Of a DNA stretch of 64,000 bases, positions 1 to 12,298 are shown piece by piece. The notes below the pieces were generated by a model, which had not been told where the DNA came from, made no database searches, and saw only the letters and a list, made by a program, of their open reading frames with translations. The stretch is from Pycnopodia helianthoides (Eukaryota; Echinodermata; Asteroidea; Forcipulatida; Asteriidae): positions 2,829,538 to 2,893,537 of the forward strand of contig CM063254.1 in assembly GCA_032158295.1 (NCBI GenBank). The letters are read 5' to 3'. Position numbers and translations under genes: made by a program. How positions within the stretch are numbered: the first letter of the stretch is position 1; every line of letters starts with the position of its first letter.

Positions 1-581
1 TTCAGTGGAGAATAACTATGACACAGTATTTGGGGAAAACTGTTCTTTCAGTAGACATGACCCAATCACAAACAGACAGCCACCACAATAGGTTTATAAT
101 AGGTTTATATACTTGAAAGAAGAGCGCATTTTTCAAACTAATGTTTCACAAAAAATGATGAAAACCCCCACCAAAATTACAGTGAAATTTGTACGTACAC
201 AAGTGATTGCAACATAAACTGTGGTCAGAAGTATAAGAAGATGAGATATCGCTTTAAAGTTGCTACGTCGTGCATTCTTCAAAGCAATTCTGTTGAACAA
301 ATCTTCCATCTTTCGGGAAACGTAAACATGTTTCTTGACCAGTAAAAGCTTCTGCTTTTTGCGTTATTATAAAGGTTTGCATATTTTGCACGGTATTTGT
401 GAAAGATGAAGAGCATTATTATGGATGAATCATTTTTAGTTCAATGATTACTCACAATGGATCTAATAAATGTTAATGAATAAAATATAAAATCTTTCTT
501 TTTCTGCGTACATTTTGTGACCACTGACTTAGTGTAAACTTGTAATGCCCAACTTTTATCGCATAATCCCACTTCTTTGAG

Positions 582-1345
582 TCAAAGTTTTCCGCAGATT
601 TTGTCTTCGATCATCCTGGTCTTCCTCCCAAACATATTGATCGCAACTGAAATCACAGCAGAGAGCAGAATCATACCAACGACAGGGGTAGCGATTGCCA
701 TGAAATAGGCCAAAGTGGAGCCGTCGTCGGCCGTCCTGACGCGCAGATCACCGAATCCGATCGTGGTTATCGTTATGATGATAAAATAAAACGCGTCCAG
801 AAGACTCCAGCCGTACATCTCCCCGTACCACGCCAGCAACGCAAAAGCAACAACGTAGGTCAACACCAGGATTACGAGCAAATACACTGGAAAATGTGGG
901 TCGTTGATTGCGTCACTTGGGGCGTCATTATCGCTGCTCTGGGACAGCCGTCTGCAATTTCCATGTTCGCTCCCATTGTTCTTGGAGTCATTCCCCAACG
1001 GACGAGGCCGCTGGGACTGATCTCGGAAAGAGTCTTGATTTGACAAATCCGTTCGCCTAACATGCAATTGAAAGCCTCTGTTGTCTTGTCCGCCATTTGA
1101 AGTCCCTCTCTTTGTCAGGCTCAAGCCTATGGGTGACTCTGTTGGCTCCTTTGGTGGCCCAATCCTTCGCCACACTGTCAATTTAACTAGAAAATGTTTC
1201 AATCGACAATGCAAATATCTGATTCCACGGGCGAGGACGTTACCTGCAGCTGCCATGACGACGATGTTGAGAGGTATACCGATGAGGGCGTATACCATGC
1301 ACAAACCCCGCCCAAGTTGCGTCTTTGGTGCCAAGTAACCATAAC
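582..1345 (-). CDS. Two-pore potassium channel (TRESK-like), exon 2 (3' terminal)
   Basis: This exon encodes the second half of a K2P channel, a plasma-membrane potassium leak channel. It starts after an AG acceptor (1,347-1,346). Its first two bases complete a glycine codon opened in exon 1, giving a first-filter core of GYG. In the joined 407-residue protein M2 lies at about 168-188 (GIPL motif), a ~110-residue cytoplasmic loop at 195-305, M3 at 306-328, the second filter TIGFGD at 348-353 and M4 at 368-392, followed by a tail of only ~15 residues. The long M2-M3 loop and short tail match the vertebrate TRESK plan rather than TASK or TREK types. The loop carries RRLS (about 285-288), a possible basophilic-kinase site. 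The apparent methionine at 1,334 is a TTG leucine codon inside the exon, not a start. Family assignment is firm; subfamily is inferred. Confidence 0.9.
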
Positions 1346-1529
1346 CTAGTAAACATTAAAGAAACTCAGAGTTAAACCAGAAGTCTTTTTAAAAGTAATT
1401 CATCTTTCTGAGAATGAAACCAAAGAACTCTCAACAAATATCACACCTTTACACAGTAGCATACGAATGGAGTTGCAGCTCATAATACAAAGAGGTACCA
1501 GACTATTTTCTGATTGGCTTATTTGGAAG

Positions 1530-1662
1530 TAAGGCCGTGCCCGAATTAATGTCTTCGGCACTGGCTATGGCCGGAACGCTGAAAAGTCATATTATAAAAC
1601 GTTGTCTTTGAAGCCGATGGCCATAGCCGTAGCCGAAGTCGCTGGACTCGGACGGGGCCTAA
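1530..1662. repeat. Short fold-back element (MITE-like)
   Basis: Two GC-rich inverted arms face each other around an AT-rich centre. The left arm has AGGCCGTGCCCGA and CTGGCTATGGCC; the right arm has GGCCATAGCCGTAGCCGAAG and CGGACGGGGCCT. A non-autonomous hairpin transposon is the simplest reading. Confidence 0.65.
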
Positions 1663-2384
1663 GTGAATTGAAATAGCACCATTAAGGCGTAAAACTTTGC
1701 AGTACAACTTTGTTTGAGAATTGTGGGGAAAATAAAAAAATCACGGTCACAGATTTATAGGTTTTCTCGAAACTGTGCGCAATACTTCTTATCGAGACGA
1801 GCTTTTACTTGCTTCTCATAATGTTACTTGAAAGGAAAACAAATATGCATTCTCCATGTTACAGTAACGTTTTCCTCCCACAAAAATGTTTGCTAAAAAA
1901 AGGCAACTGCGAGCGATCTTCGAATTCAACATTCAACCTAACGACTCATTGCATCGACGCCAAATGCAGCTACTGTCTGTCACGCTCGCCACTTTGTGAG
2001 TCAAATGGCACATGCAACATAATTATGCATGTAAACGCTGGGGGCATACAATGCGTTTTACATTGTTTAACACACGTGGACATTGACTCTCAAAATGGCG
2101 CAAGAATACTATTGTGAATTTGGTGGATTTACGTTATGTTCAGAGTGACAATTATTGCAGTAGTATTCGACACGGTCATTCTAAAAAGGTCGCGGGCCAA
2201 AATCGACCCCGAGAAGGGCCAAAATGGACCGTACCCATTACTAGGTCAGCGTAACCCATTTTTTTTTTTTTTTTTTGGGGGGGGACAACATTCCCTTGTT
2301 TGTTTGTGAATGGCGTAAATCGGGGACTTCTCTTTGTTCTGCCGTTGTTTGGACTTTCTATATCATTTTAGCAACGTCCCATAA

Positions 2385-2494
2385 GCCATTTTGAGGTATG
2401 GTGGACATAATAGCACTGGACACTATTAGGTTTGGATAAAATGGTCTGTGTATACCCAAAGCAAACAGTGCACTCCACCATATCTCCAAAAGGC
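2385..2494. repeat. Imperfect inverted repeat
   Basis: The left arm GCCATTTTGAGGTATGGTGG and the reverse complement of the right arm (2,470-2,494) agree over about 30 bases with mismatches. This is probably a decayed fold-back element. Confidence 0.5.
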
Positions 2495-2689
2495 TAATTG
2501 GTTTTGTTCACGAAAGCGAAGCGAGGACTGACTATGTCCTCACTAAGTCAAATCACCGAAACCCTGCAGTTAAAGTCCTTGGTTTAAACGTGTAGACACG
2601 TTCAAGAAACCCGTGTCAGCAATTTGTATATTCTTCTCGAAGTCGTAGTGTGTTTTTGACTCAGAGTCACAAAAATAGTATCTTTATAT

Positions 2690-2795
2690 CAAGGACACAA
2701 ACATCGTGACCACTCGACTCGGGCTGGGATTCGAACCCACACCCTGTGAATGACCAAACTAGACGGCTCGTCCACAACACTCCACACTGTGGACT
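2690..2795 (-). mobile_element. tRNA-derived SINE head
   Basis: On the minus strand there is a B-box-like GGTTCGAATCCC followed by a stretch ending in GTGTCCTTGA. This combination is typical of tRNA-derived SINEs of invertebrate deuterostomes. The element is degraded and its 3' limit is unclear. Confidence 0.55.
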
Positions 2796-3502
2796 CTTAC
2801 CACGTTGTCATTAATTTGTACAGAATCTCGTTTACGGAGATACCAAATATTTATGACGGTTCACGTGAGCGGCTATTTACACTGCACAAACCCACAGCCA
2901 GATGGATAATTGGTGAATTCACGGGGATCGGTTTGCTTGTAAAGACTATTAACTTGTATTTCCGAAGCTAATTATAATTTGATTTGTACTTGGTAATTTA
3001 TTCTTACGGTTATGTTTGAACATGTGCTGTTTTTTTTAAATATTTTGTCAATGTTAACACGATATGTGGGAAGTATATAGCAAACACGTTTTTTCGTAGA
3101 CTGTATTTAAAACAGGGTAGTATGCTTATGATTTCAATAATATTCACAATTGATTACAATGTTATTGTTGCTCATATATTGTGATAAAATTATAAGTAGG
3201 CCTGATATTACTGATTGAAGCAACTTCTAAATTTATTCTGAAAAAGGAGAGATTTTAAAACAAGCGGATAATTTGTCAAAAACCGGTATCTGTACTTTCT
3301 TGTTAGACCCCAAAACAACACGAAATAGCAGACCTGTGAAATTTTAAGCCTAATTGGCCATCGGAGTCACGAGAAAATAGTGAGAAAAACTTGGTATGTT
3401 TTCTCTGTTTTCAAACATCAAGTTTTGGTCTCCCGAGATCAAAACTAACTGTTTTTACTCATTTCTCAAATGCTATTATTATTCCTGATTTATTACATTA
3501 AG

Positions 3503-3530
<28 letters not shown>
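3503..3530. repeat. Poly(A) run
   Basis: An uninterrupted A run of nearly 30 bases. It could be a retroposon tail, but no body was recognised on either side. Confidence 0.6.
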
Positions 3531-3533
<3 letters not shown>

Positions 3534-4599
3534 AAACAGGTGTCACAAAGTCCCAAATCGCTTCAATGTTAAAAAGATAATACAAAAATGACTTTGAATA
3601 TCACAATTATTAAACAAAGTATACAGAAACATAAAAAAAGAAAGAAACAAAAAGAGCTGAGATATAAACAACAAAACATAAAGATTTGCACAAAGACAGA
3701 AAAGGAACAAAGTGGGGGAAAATGGAGTGAGAACGACGTACATCGTTACGAACTACTAACAGGTCCCACATTGGATGTTGAGGAGTTTCGTTGGAGCAGG
3801 TGTTGTTGAATTGTTAATCTGTCCGTATTACAAAAAGGGAATGGTTAAGGAAGCTTGTGCATTGAATCTAAGAACTATGGGATCTATTACATGTCACGCA
3901 AAACACATTCCCAAGAAAGGTTTCCATCATGACCGTCTTATTATACGTTATGTGCAAATCTTGTACATTCACATCATTTCACTCTTACCAATGCAGTGCA
4001 CACCCTTCAATACAATTTTTTAGCTTAATTAAGATGCAATGCTGTAACGTCAGCGAGTCATTCTCGTTCGCCTTTGCGGCCATCAAATCTACCCACTAAA
4101 AATATGCACACTTAGCATCTAATTGTGTTTGATGATATATACTGAAAAAGGCGGGAATGTACACAAAACACTAGCAAGAAAGTACCCGGAACAAACACTC
4201 TCCCTCTCGTCAGGTCAGAAAATTCGAAGCCCTTTTTGAAGCAGGTGTACATTAATACTTAAATATAAAACATGGTAATCTTATTGAAGAAAAACAGGTG
4301 AGAAAAACTCAACTTGTAAGCTCGCTGATAATTACATTTATACAAGCATTAATCTATCTGATTACTGTAAGCACCAAAGAAATAACATTTGGAAGACCCC
4401 CAACATCATTGTTGCTTTATTCGATGGTAGCTATCAAACATTTAAACGCATTATGCATAATGCCTTAAAAAACCGATGGTAATAAATGTTTTGTTTATGT
4501 TATTGAATTATTTAATAAATTTCAAAAAGATATCCGGTAAAATTACCCAATTGCATTTTGAAGCATTTAAGAAATTGAGCGAGACATAAATATAACTTT

Positions 4600-4880
4600 A
4601 AGTACAACAAAACAAAACACACACACACACAAATACCAACCCACAACCAAACAACATATGACACCCAGCAACAAACAAAAAACAAAAACAAAAACAAACA
4701 ACAAAAAACAAAAACAAACAACAACAAACACACAACAAAAAACCCAACAACACCCAACAAACAAACAAACAAACAAAACAACCCAAAAAACAACAAAAAC
4801 AAACAAACAACAAACAAACAAACAAACAAACAAAAACAAACAAACAAACAAACAAACAAAAACCACAACAATTACATTAC
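4600..4880. repeat. CAAA/ACAA-rich simple repeat
   Basis: A low-complexity tract of imperfect CAAA and CAAAA units. The reverse strand is open in three frames and gives Cys-Leu-Phe-Val strings that are not proteins. Confidence 0.9.
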
Positions 4881-5659
4881 AAAAAACACAAAAACGAACA
4901 GCCAACAAATCGGTTAATTCGTCGTTATCTCTTAAAGGTGCCACCGTCCAAATTTGAAGATTCCCCCCCCCACAGGACGGCTGTATGGACGTGTGTTTAT
5001 TACAAGCCAAGAATGGACATGAAGTTACTTTCCCCTTCAAATAGATCTGTTCGTGGTCTAATTATGGCCTTACGGAAGTCAATTTACATTAAAAGACATG
5101 CGTTAATTGAAGACGTTTAAAACCCATCTTACAATGGTCATTATTGCATCCTGAACAGAAAGAACCATCTGTAACTGTGAGTCAAACAAATACATGACAT
5201 TAAGTATGATAACCTTAAGTGTTTTCTTCCTTGAACTGTAATGGCTTTTCACTCATGTCCGGTACATTAAATAATTATCTAGATTCTACATTTCCCGATC
5301 TCCTTGCAAAGTGTAAAGTCAATTTGACGTTTTTTTTTAGTTTAAAAAAAAAATCTTCCTAACGTGGTCCATTACGTTGTCGGGGCCATTAATTATGCCA
5401 AGACCAACTTTGCACTTGGCTATTGTTTTAACAACCACTCTAACGATCGGAAAACACTAATTGGCTCGATACGTATTGTTTTGTGGCGTAATAGTGTACC
5501 ACCATATTGAGTATTGGAAATTATCATTTTCTTCATTCTCTTTGGCGTGTTATTTACTAGCCATGCTTTTTAAAGGGTCTTATGACTGATAGAGCTTGCT
5601 CTGAGTGTTCAAACCTCAGTCAATTCTGACCAGGGAAGATTAATTGGCTTGATTCTGTA

Positions 5660-5850
5660 TAATTCGGGCCATTGTTAGGGTGTTATGCCCGAGTTCGTAC
5701 AAGGTCCCAAATTATAATCAGGGTCATTATTAGAGTGGTATGCCCAAGTTGTCGTACCTTGTCGACGAGATGAACAAACGAGTTGAATTGTGTTCAACAT
5801 CTTCCATAATTTAAACCAGGTCATTTTTAGAGTGGTTTTGCCCTGGTTCC
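5660..5850. repeat. Degenerate tandem repeat
   Basis: A module resembling ATTAGRGTGKTATGCCC recurs at about 5,671-5,690, 5,725-5,745 and 5,821-5,843. Each copy follows a TAAT..GGGTC-like lead. Spacing is irregular and divergence is high. Confidence 0.5.
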
Positions 5851-6672
5851 TAACCAGAAATTTCCCAGCCCATGAGATGGATAATCTGGGTTGGTGTCAG
5901 TAATGACAGTATAAGGGCCGTTCATAATAATATTAATAATAAAAAAACAAGGATGAAGAAAGCTTTTGTGTATCTGTATATTGTGATGTTAAGAATACGT
6001 TGAATTTAATTGAATTCAAAACTCATTCCTCTACGGTCAATCTTTACGTGTTTAATTTTTCGAAGCAATTTGAGTGGCGTGTAAGGATAAAGGCAAGTGT
6101 GATATTCATTTTTTTATATCGTAATGTAATCTTGACCGATATTAGATTGCGTGCCTGAGTTTTTTCCAGCAGGTGCCTAAAACATAACCAGCTTCCCTTG
6201 ATATAATATTATTTATGATATCATTTCAAATTAGGCCACAATAAATTTGTTCATGTCTTTGGTGGCTGAACCATTGCTTTTAAGGATCTACGTATTATGA
6301 ATATATATTTTTACTTTTTTTGTTTCATATGATCATTTGTTGAGGCTGGAACATAATTTTCCACCTCCCCTTTTTATTTTTTGTTGGATAATTGTTTTAG
6401 TGTTTGTTGTAATTTCTGATGTACCATTTTAATATTCTAGTAATTTGGCCCGTGGGTTGAATGTAAATAAACCAATACCGTTACCAATACCAATTCTGCG
6501 ATGAATCGTTATAATACTTGAAGAGGTTTTGTTATTTTGTAGCTCTTCGGATTGGTTTCTGTCTTTAAAAGTGTCGGGTAAACCGATTAAAATAGTTATG
6601 AGTCGATTCTTAGAGACATCATTTTTTTTTTTAAAGTTTGGTTGCATACACAAATGTAGTCAGACTAACCTT

Positions 6673-7250
6673 TTTCAAGTAGCACTTCACGCCTAATCAA
6701 GACTCTTGCTAAAAAGTCAAATTTAGTCTACATCCGAAAACTGCTTGATAAAACGTCTACCGATGGGTTGCATGCTCGACAATAAGCAATCAGACTTTAT
6801 TGTGAGTGCTGCGGGAATCCGGGTTAAACCCTGACCCAGTACGGGATCACCGGGTACCGGACTTATAACGAGGTCAGCATGATCTGTTTCCGGATCAAAG
6901 AATATTGACTGTCTCGCGGACCGGGGATGGAATTGTTGTCTACTTTTTTTTTTTTTTTTTTACGAATTCCTGGTCATTCGGAAGAGAAAACGGGCCTGAC
7001 TGACAAAAACGATAGGTCTATTAGAGGGTACGAGTAGGGATAACTATCAACCACCGTGTAGCTGATGATAATGCGACCGCCCCGGAATCAAACACACGAT
7101 CTACGCGTTATCTCAAACTCTGGACTATCGCTTTTCAAGTAGCACTTCACGTCTAATCGCGACAGTTGCTAAAAAGCCACAGCTGGTGAGCACAGTGCAA
7201 AAACTAATCTACTTCCAGATAAACTGCCTGATAAAAACGTCCACCGATGT
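6673..7250. repeat. Dispersed direct repeat pair with tRNA-like segment
   Basis: Two diverged copies (about 6,673-6,770 and 7,130-7,250) share TTTTCAAGTAGCACTTCACG, a GCTAAAAAG block and a CTGATAAA..CGTCYACCGATG block. Between them (about 7,060-7,125) the minus strand has a B-box-like TTTGATTCCGG, so SINE material is probable. Confidence 0.5.
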
Positions 7251-7363
7251 GACATTGTGTGATGATTGATGTCACTTAGATGGTTTGTGAAAAGCTACAT
7301 GTACATTCATGCGCAGGAATCCGGACCAATTTTGTGTCCTCTTTTTTATTTTTTTAAAACAAC

Positions 7364-7753
7364 TTTAAAGGAACATTACAAATTGGTAATTGTAAATAAA
7401 ATAAAAACTTTTGATCACAGATTTACATAAAACTTTCACGGTCTAATGATGACGATAGTAGAAAACTTCCTTCGAAATATTTCTTCTGAAACGCCATATT
7501 TGATGAGAAATGAACAAACTAATTTTCCGATTGGAGTTTATCGCTCAGTGAGCGTTTTATTCATTTGTTGAACCTATAGGATTTCATGCAAATGTGTTAT
7601 CGGTTTTTCACTATTTTCTCGTGACCCAGATGGCCGATCGATCTTAAACTTCTACAGTTTGTCAGTTTATGTATTATGGTGGATTACATAAATTGCTTAC
7701 ACTGCCAGCAACTGTTTTGTTAGCAAAAGCCAATTCTGTAATGTTCCTTTAAA
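7364..7753 (+). mobile_element. MITE family A (TTAA / AGGAACATTAC), forward copy
   Basis: About 390 bp with inverted ends TTTAAAGGAACATTAC and GTAATGTTCCTTTAA. It aligns along its whole length with copies at 13,866, 22,161, 41,574 and 45,224. No coding capacity; it must depend on a transposase encoded elsewhere. Confidence 0.85.
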
Positions 7754-7992
7754 CTTACGCCACCAGGTAAAGCCCCAATCTTGCTACAGGCTTAGCTTTT
7801 TGTGATGTCATACGTTCCAAGTTGAGCATCATTGGCTATTACAACTCACTCGTGCAGAGATCCTTGCAATTTGATTGGCGGAACGCGCTCTACGTTTCGT
7901 CCATTATTTTGCCATGTAGGAGTATTGTGCTCCGAAAGGGTGCAATTAACTGAACGCGTGTTACGCACCGTTTTGTCCAACGTGGACAATAT

Positions 7993-8265
7993 TATTATGT
8001 CAGACGAAAGTTTTGAACCATTATTTCAGACAGACAATTATGTCAGCCACATAATGTCCTACTAGCCATTATGTCCGCCCATTCATGTCGTGTACACAAA
8101 ATTATGTCCGACCCATTATGCCCGAAAAACCACTGTGTCTCACCCATAATGTCCTACAAGCCATTGTCTCCGCCCCATTACTCTCGACAAACTATTATGT
8201 CCCACCCATTATGTCCTGCCCGCCCCATATATTTCGTAAATAATTGTCCATGTAGGACATAATGG
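7993..8265. repeat. Degenerate ATTATGTCC array
   Basis: At least eight variants of CATTATGTCC occur at irregular 15-35 bp intervals. The stretch ends with the inverse form GGACATAATGG near 8,255. It looks like a decayed short-period satellite or a fold-back with repeated arms. Confidence 0.6.
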
Positions 8266-8674
8266 TGCGTGACGAAACTGTAAAAGTTAATTCTCATTGT
8301 GTTTTGCATTGTACCCATAATCATTGCTCCATTTACCTTAATGTCTAGGGGTATTTGTTTTAATTTAAGTTTAAGATGCCGCCCTTCCCGTTTGAACGCG
8401 GTAGCAATAATTATCCAGATAAATCTCTTGGACTGGGCCCGACTGTCATAAAACAGCTTGCTTGCGAGGCAAGACTATGTATCGCTAGAGCTTTATGACA
8501 ACTTTGACGAAAATGACCAGCCGGCGACCCAATAAAAAATTTCAGGCACTCGACCCGGCGTGACCCGTCGGCCGATTGCCGGCCATTATTATGAACCCCT
8601 TGCCGCAGAGGTTAGGATACGAAAACAGGCTTATTTTTCGTAGGCAGCCGAATGTTATTAACAGCATGGAATCG

Positions 8675-8709
8675 ATAAAAAAAAAAAAAAAAATAAAAAA
8701 AAAAAAAAA
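8675..8709. repeat. A-rich tract
   Basis: A run of about 33 bases that are nearly all A. It precedes a MITE fragment but is not clearly a retroposon tail. Confidence 0.7.
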
Positions 8710-8744
8710 GAACTGTTAAATACAATTGTTTTGATGATAGGTCG

Positions 8745-8897
8745 ATAGATGGATTGCAATACGCGTTATAGACCGCCATCTTTGACGTAAAACGATGGAA
8801 AAGTGCACGCGTGTACGCGCTACGCACGACCCTCAGCCAATGATAGCTATTCACGCGTGCACAATTCATCAAAGATAGTGGTCAATGACGCGTATAG
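8745..8897. mobile_element. MITE family B (TA / GATGGATTGCAATA), right-truncated copy
   Basis: It matches the intact copy at 13,188-13,353 from TAGATGGATTGCAATA through GTGCACGCGTGTACGCGCTA to the AATGACGCGTAT block. The terminal inverted repeat is missing on the right. Confidence 0.7.
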
Positions 8898-9469
8898 CCC
8901 GAACATCTGACGTCACACTTCGAGGCTCGTGTTTTACGCCAGAGACCGGCTTTGAGCGTTTGGAGGAATCCTGACAAACGCACCTTTGACCTCGCATCCC
9001 ATTGCGGTCTTGCAGATAGGGGGCCGACCAGTTGGACAGGGGACCAGTAGCAGTGACCATCTCTTTGACTAATAGACCGGTGCCTGTCCTTATCCGCAAG
9101 AAAGAACAAACCAACCGGCTCAATTCAGAGCTATTACTTCTCGAGAGGAAGAGACCATTACGCGGGGTACCTGTAAGAAATGACTTTCTACATTGCACGC
9201 TGTTTACTGGATAAACATTTAAACTCATCTTTTATGTACACAGTGATCTTTATTATTTATTCTCTATTTTTGTTGCTTTAACATTATTCAATAAATGGTT
9301 ATCGATTGTTTTGACATTATTTTCATTTTCTTGTTTTATTTTGATTCTTAAAGGGCAAGTACATCGTTGTTGTATACATTTACATATGTTTCAATATGGG
9401 TTAGCTGGATAGCTGTAAACATTTGGAGGAATTGTGTTTTGATCGTACAAGCATTGAATTTGGTATACA

Positions 9470-9840
9470 CAGTCAGATCAGTCCCAGTCCGTGACACGTG
9501 TCCTTAAGCAAGACACTTAACCATTATTGCTGCGTCCTTCGGATGGGACGTAAAGCCGTATGTCCCATGTGTTGTGTGTAATGCACGTAAAATAACCCAG
9601 TGCACTTATACCGAATAGAGAAGGGGTTTGCCCCAGTGTTCCTGGTTTGATTTGCAGCATATTGCGCCACAGCACCTTGTAAACCATTACATGGTGCTAT
9701 GTAAAGGATTATGTCTATTACTTCAAAACGTATAGCTCCACAATACCTTGCAGGAAAATACTGAATGTTGAAGCGCCTCGAGTGTTACCGAGTGACAGAT
9801 ATGCGCGCTATATAAGAAGCCATTATTATTATTATGTCGT
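9470..9840 (+). mobile_element. SINE body and 3' tail
   Basis: Contains the deuterostome SINE block around CCTTCGGATGGGACGTAAAG, a GCGCCACAGCACCTTGTAAA block and a 3' end GCGCGCTATATAAGAAGCC followed by ATT repeats. The same body occurs reversed at 16,840-17,060. The tRNA-like head is not clear here. Confidence 0.65.
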
Positions 9841-10299
9841 GAGAAAAATATTTTGACTCGAGCGCCATCGCAACTTTCATAATTTTTCAAAACGGCTGCA
9901 GCCATTGCTTGTTATTCCACCTATATATTTTTTTCAAAGGACAATATAATCTGCGATGGTCCTAGAGTCAAATGTCTTTCTTTCTCTCTCTCACATACTC
10001 TGACTGTGTGCCAAATTCCATGCTTGTATCATCAAAGCTACAATCCCATCACCCACCTGCCATACTATTATGCACACTAACCGACATCTTAAAATGTCAT
10101 CAAACTCGTTAGTCACGTTTTAGTTGTCAAATAATAGAACAGGTTTATGTTTGTTTTTAATCTAATGAAAATAAGTGACTGCTTTATTTGCCTGTTCACG
10201 TGTTTCAAATGCGGGTATTTTGGCAGTAGTGCATTTAGTGACATTTTGATGGCAATTTTGTTTTTATTCATTAAGGTTACCGAAACACTATTGATTTGC

Positions 10300-10645
10300 A
10301 ATTAGCGTGTCGTGGCCGATCGGTGTGATTGATCTTGATCTGATGGCAGAGCCATCGAGGTGAGGGGTTTGAGTCCCGGTTGTGAGTCGCTTGTGTTCTT
10401 TGGCAAGGCACTTAACATTGATTGCTTCTCATCACCCAGGAGTAAGTGGGTACCTGCCATGGGTAGGCTATAGAGATTGTTGATGAGAATTGTTGAGCAA
10501 CTTGTGCACAAGCTTGGCTGCCGCGATGCCGCATACTCCGAAGGGGTTGTGATGGTTTCAGGAATGCTTGAGACCCATTGAGAAGCGAGTAGTAATAATG
10601 GAAGGTGCATTGTTGAATGTTTAAAAGTGCCCAATAATGTCAATT
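10300..10645 (+). mobile_element. tRNA-derived SINE
   Basis: A tRNA-like head with B box GGTTTGAGTCCC is followed by GGCAAGGCACTTAAC and a conserved CACCCAGGAGTAAGTGGGTA body. This order is characteristic of echinoderm tRNA-related SINEs as I remember them. An open frame on the other strand here is not a gene. Confidence 0.7.
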
Positions 10646-10664
10646 GCTTTTAGTCAATGCGTTA

Positions 10665-10950
10665 CTTAAAGGTAAGATTGGTAAAAGATAAATGTTTTAG
10701 TCTGAAAGCTTAGCCTACTGGGTATAAAGTTCATCCTCAGAGAAACATTTTTCTTTTAGGTGAAACATTTCTCTCTGAGATGAAGTCATATTCGGGAAAA
10801 CTGTATCCGAAAACCTACACAATTAAGGACATTGTGTTTATTGCTGAAAATTTAGCATGGTTTTCACTATTTTTCTCCTGACTCACACAACGGATTAAGC
10901 CCAAATGTTTACAGGCTTGTTATTTCATGTTCACCTTCAACATGAAGAGG
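10665..10950. repeat. Dispersed repeat shared with 61,323-61,965
   Basis: Starts with TTAAAGGTAAGATTGG. Shares GAAAACTGTATCYGAAAACC, TTTTTCTCCTGACTCACAC and GATTAAGCCCAAAT-type blocks with the second locus. Probably another TTAA-flanked MITE; its right end was not delimited. Confidence 0.55.
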
Positions 10951-12298
10951 CAATCAAAGAGTTACGTTTTCCTTCCAAACCGTTATCATTTAATTGATAA
11001 TTTATACAGTCTATAATGGTGCGACAGATGCACAACAAACACAGAATATTTGTACACATTTTTGAAGAAAAAAGAAATTAAGTAACAGTAATTTTTTGTA
11101 AATAATTAGATAAGATTTCACCATATTTTCGTTTATAGATACAGCAGTTCACAGTAATCATTTCAAACATTGAAGTAAAACCACAGGCTAGACATTGTCT
11201 TTAAAGCCACTGTTGAGGCTTGTTGTGAAAGCTCTTAAGATGCTTGTTTGCAGTGTGCATATGGCTTTCGATCCATCAACCGTTGAAAAACGCCAGAGGA
11301 GTTCAGACGGCTGCTTAGTTCAGCTGCGAGACCATATGTCAAGTTTGTTTTATGATCCACAACGAAGTACAGAGACCTCATAAAAAAATGTTTATTATCT
11401 AACGAAGAAAATGCCGAGACCTAATCGATCAACAGGAACTATCCCCAGCTTTTGTTTTCAAGTCTTGCCATATATTATGCAGGCTGATAATAGTGTTTCA
11501 GTGCAACGGGATGAATTAAACACTTGCTTCCATCAAGGACTTATTGTGTCCAAACTTCTCCTCATCCCATACGGAGCTCTACATAAGGTCAAGCACCATC
11601 TTATTATTATCTCTCATCTTCTTACGGACTACACTCTCCTTAGTAGTCTTCGCTCAAGCTCGCAAGCACTCCTAGCCCCTCGTTCCAGTCGCGAAGATGG
11701 CAACCGCATATTACGGAAATTGAGCCCTTTCTGATGGCCACAACAAAGCTATGGAAAAACACCCCTTGCTCTTCGTAACGCTGCCCGATGAGCGTCTCCT
11801 CAAAACGCACATTTATTTTTAAAACAGCCAACTGGGTAATAATCACAACTGTTCTTAGGCGTAAAAAAGTGTTGCTTTTTTACTCAATTCTGTTGATCTT
11901 TTTATACTTGCGATTGTTGTATTTTTATGTAAATTTCTCCAATTTGTATTTCCTTGAGGTTTTGTGCGTGCGAATTGTGGAATATTTTCGATTTGTGCTT
12001 CTTTTTAAATGTAGAGCGCTCACAGGAGCCTTTCGGCTTTGGGTTTTCATATTAAGTGTGTTATTATTATTATAATTTTTACTATTAATGGTTATGACTC
12101 AAATACCACTAACGAGGTATTAACGTCGGCGATACTTTTATGAACAGCAATTAACGACTGACGCACTTTATTGATTGGTCTATGAAATTATTGACGGGAA
12201 AGATTACAAGTCACGAGGAAGCGTAAAGCCAGATAAACGTGAATTCCATTGTTGCTCTATGAAATACTAATGGCTTCTCTTTACAAAGGCTAGGCAGA

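Noticed and set aside
1809..2117. 102-codon cysteine-rich plus-strand frame
   Set aside because: Lies in the K2P intron, antisense to it, with no signal peptide, domain or repeat support.
4512..5040. Overlapping frames with CLFVCLFV strings
   Set aside because: They are translations of CAAA simple repeats, open in several frames at once. The same holds at 20,487-21,036 and 57,585-57,939.
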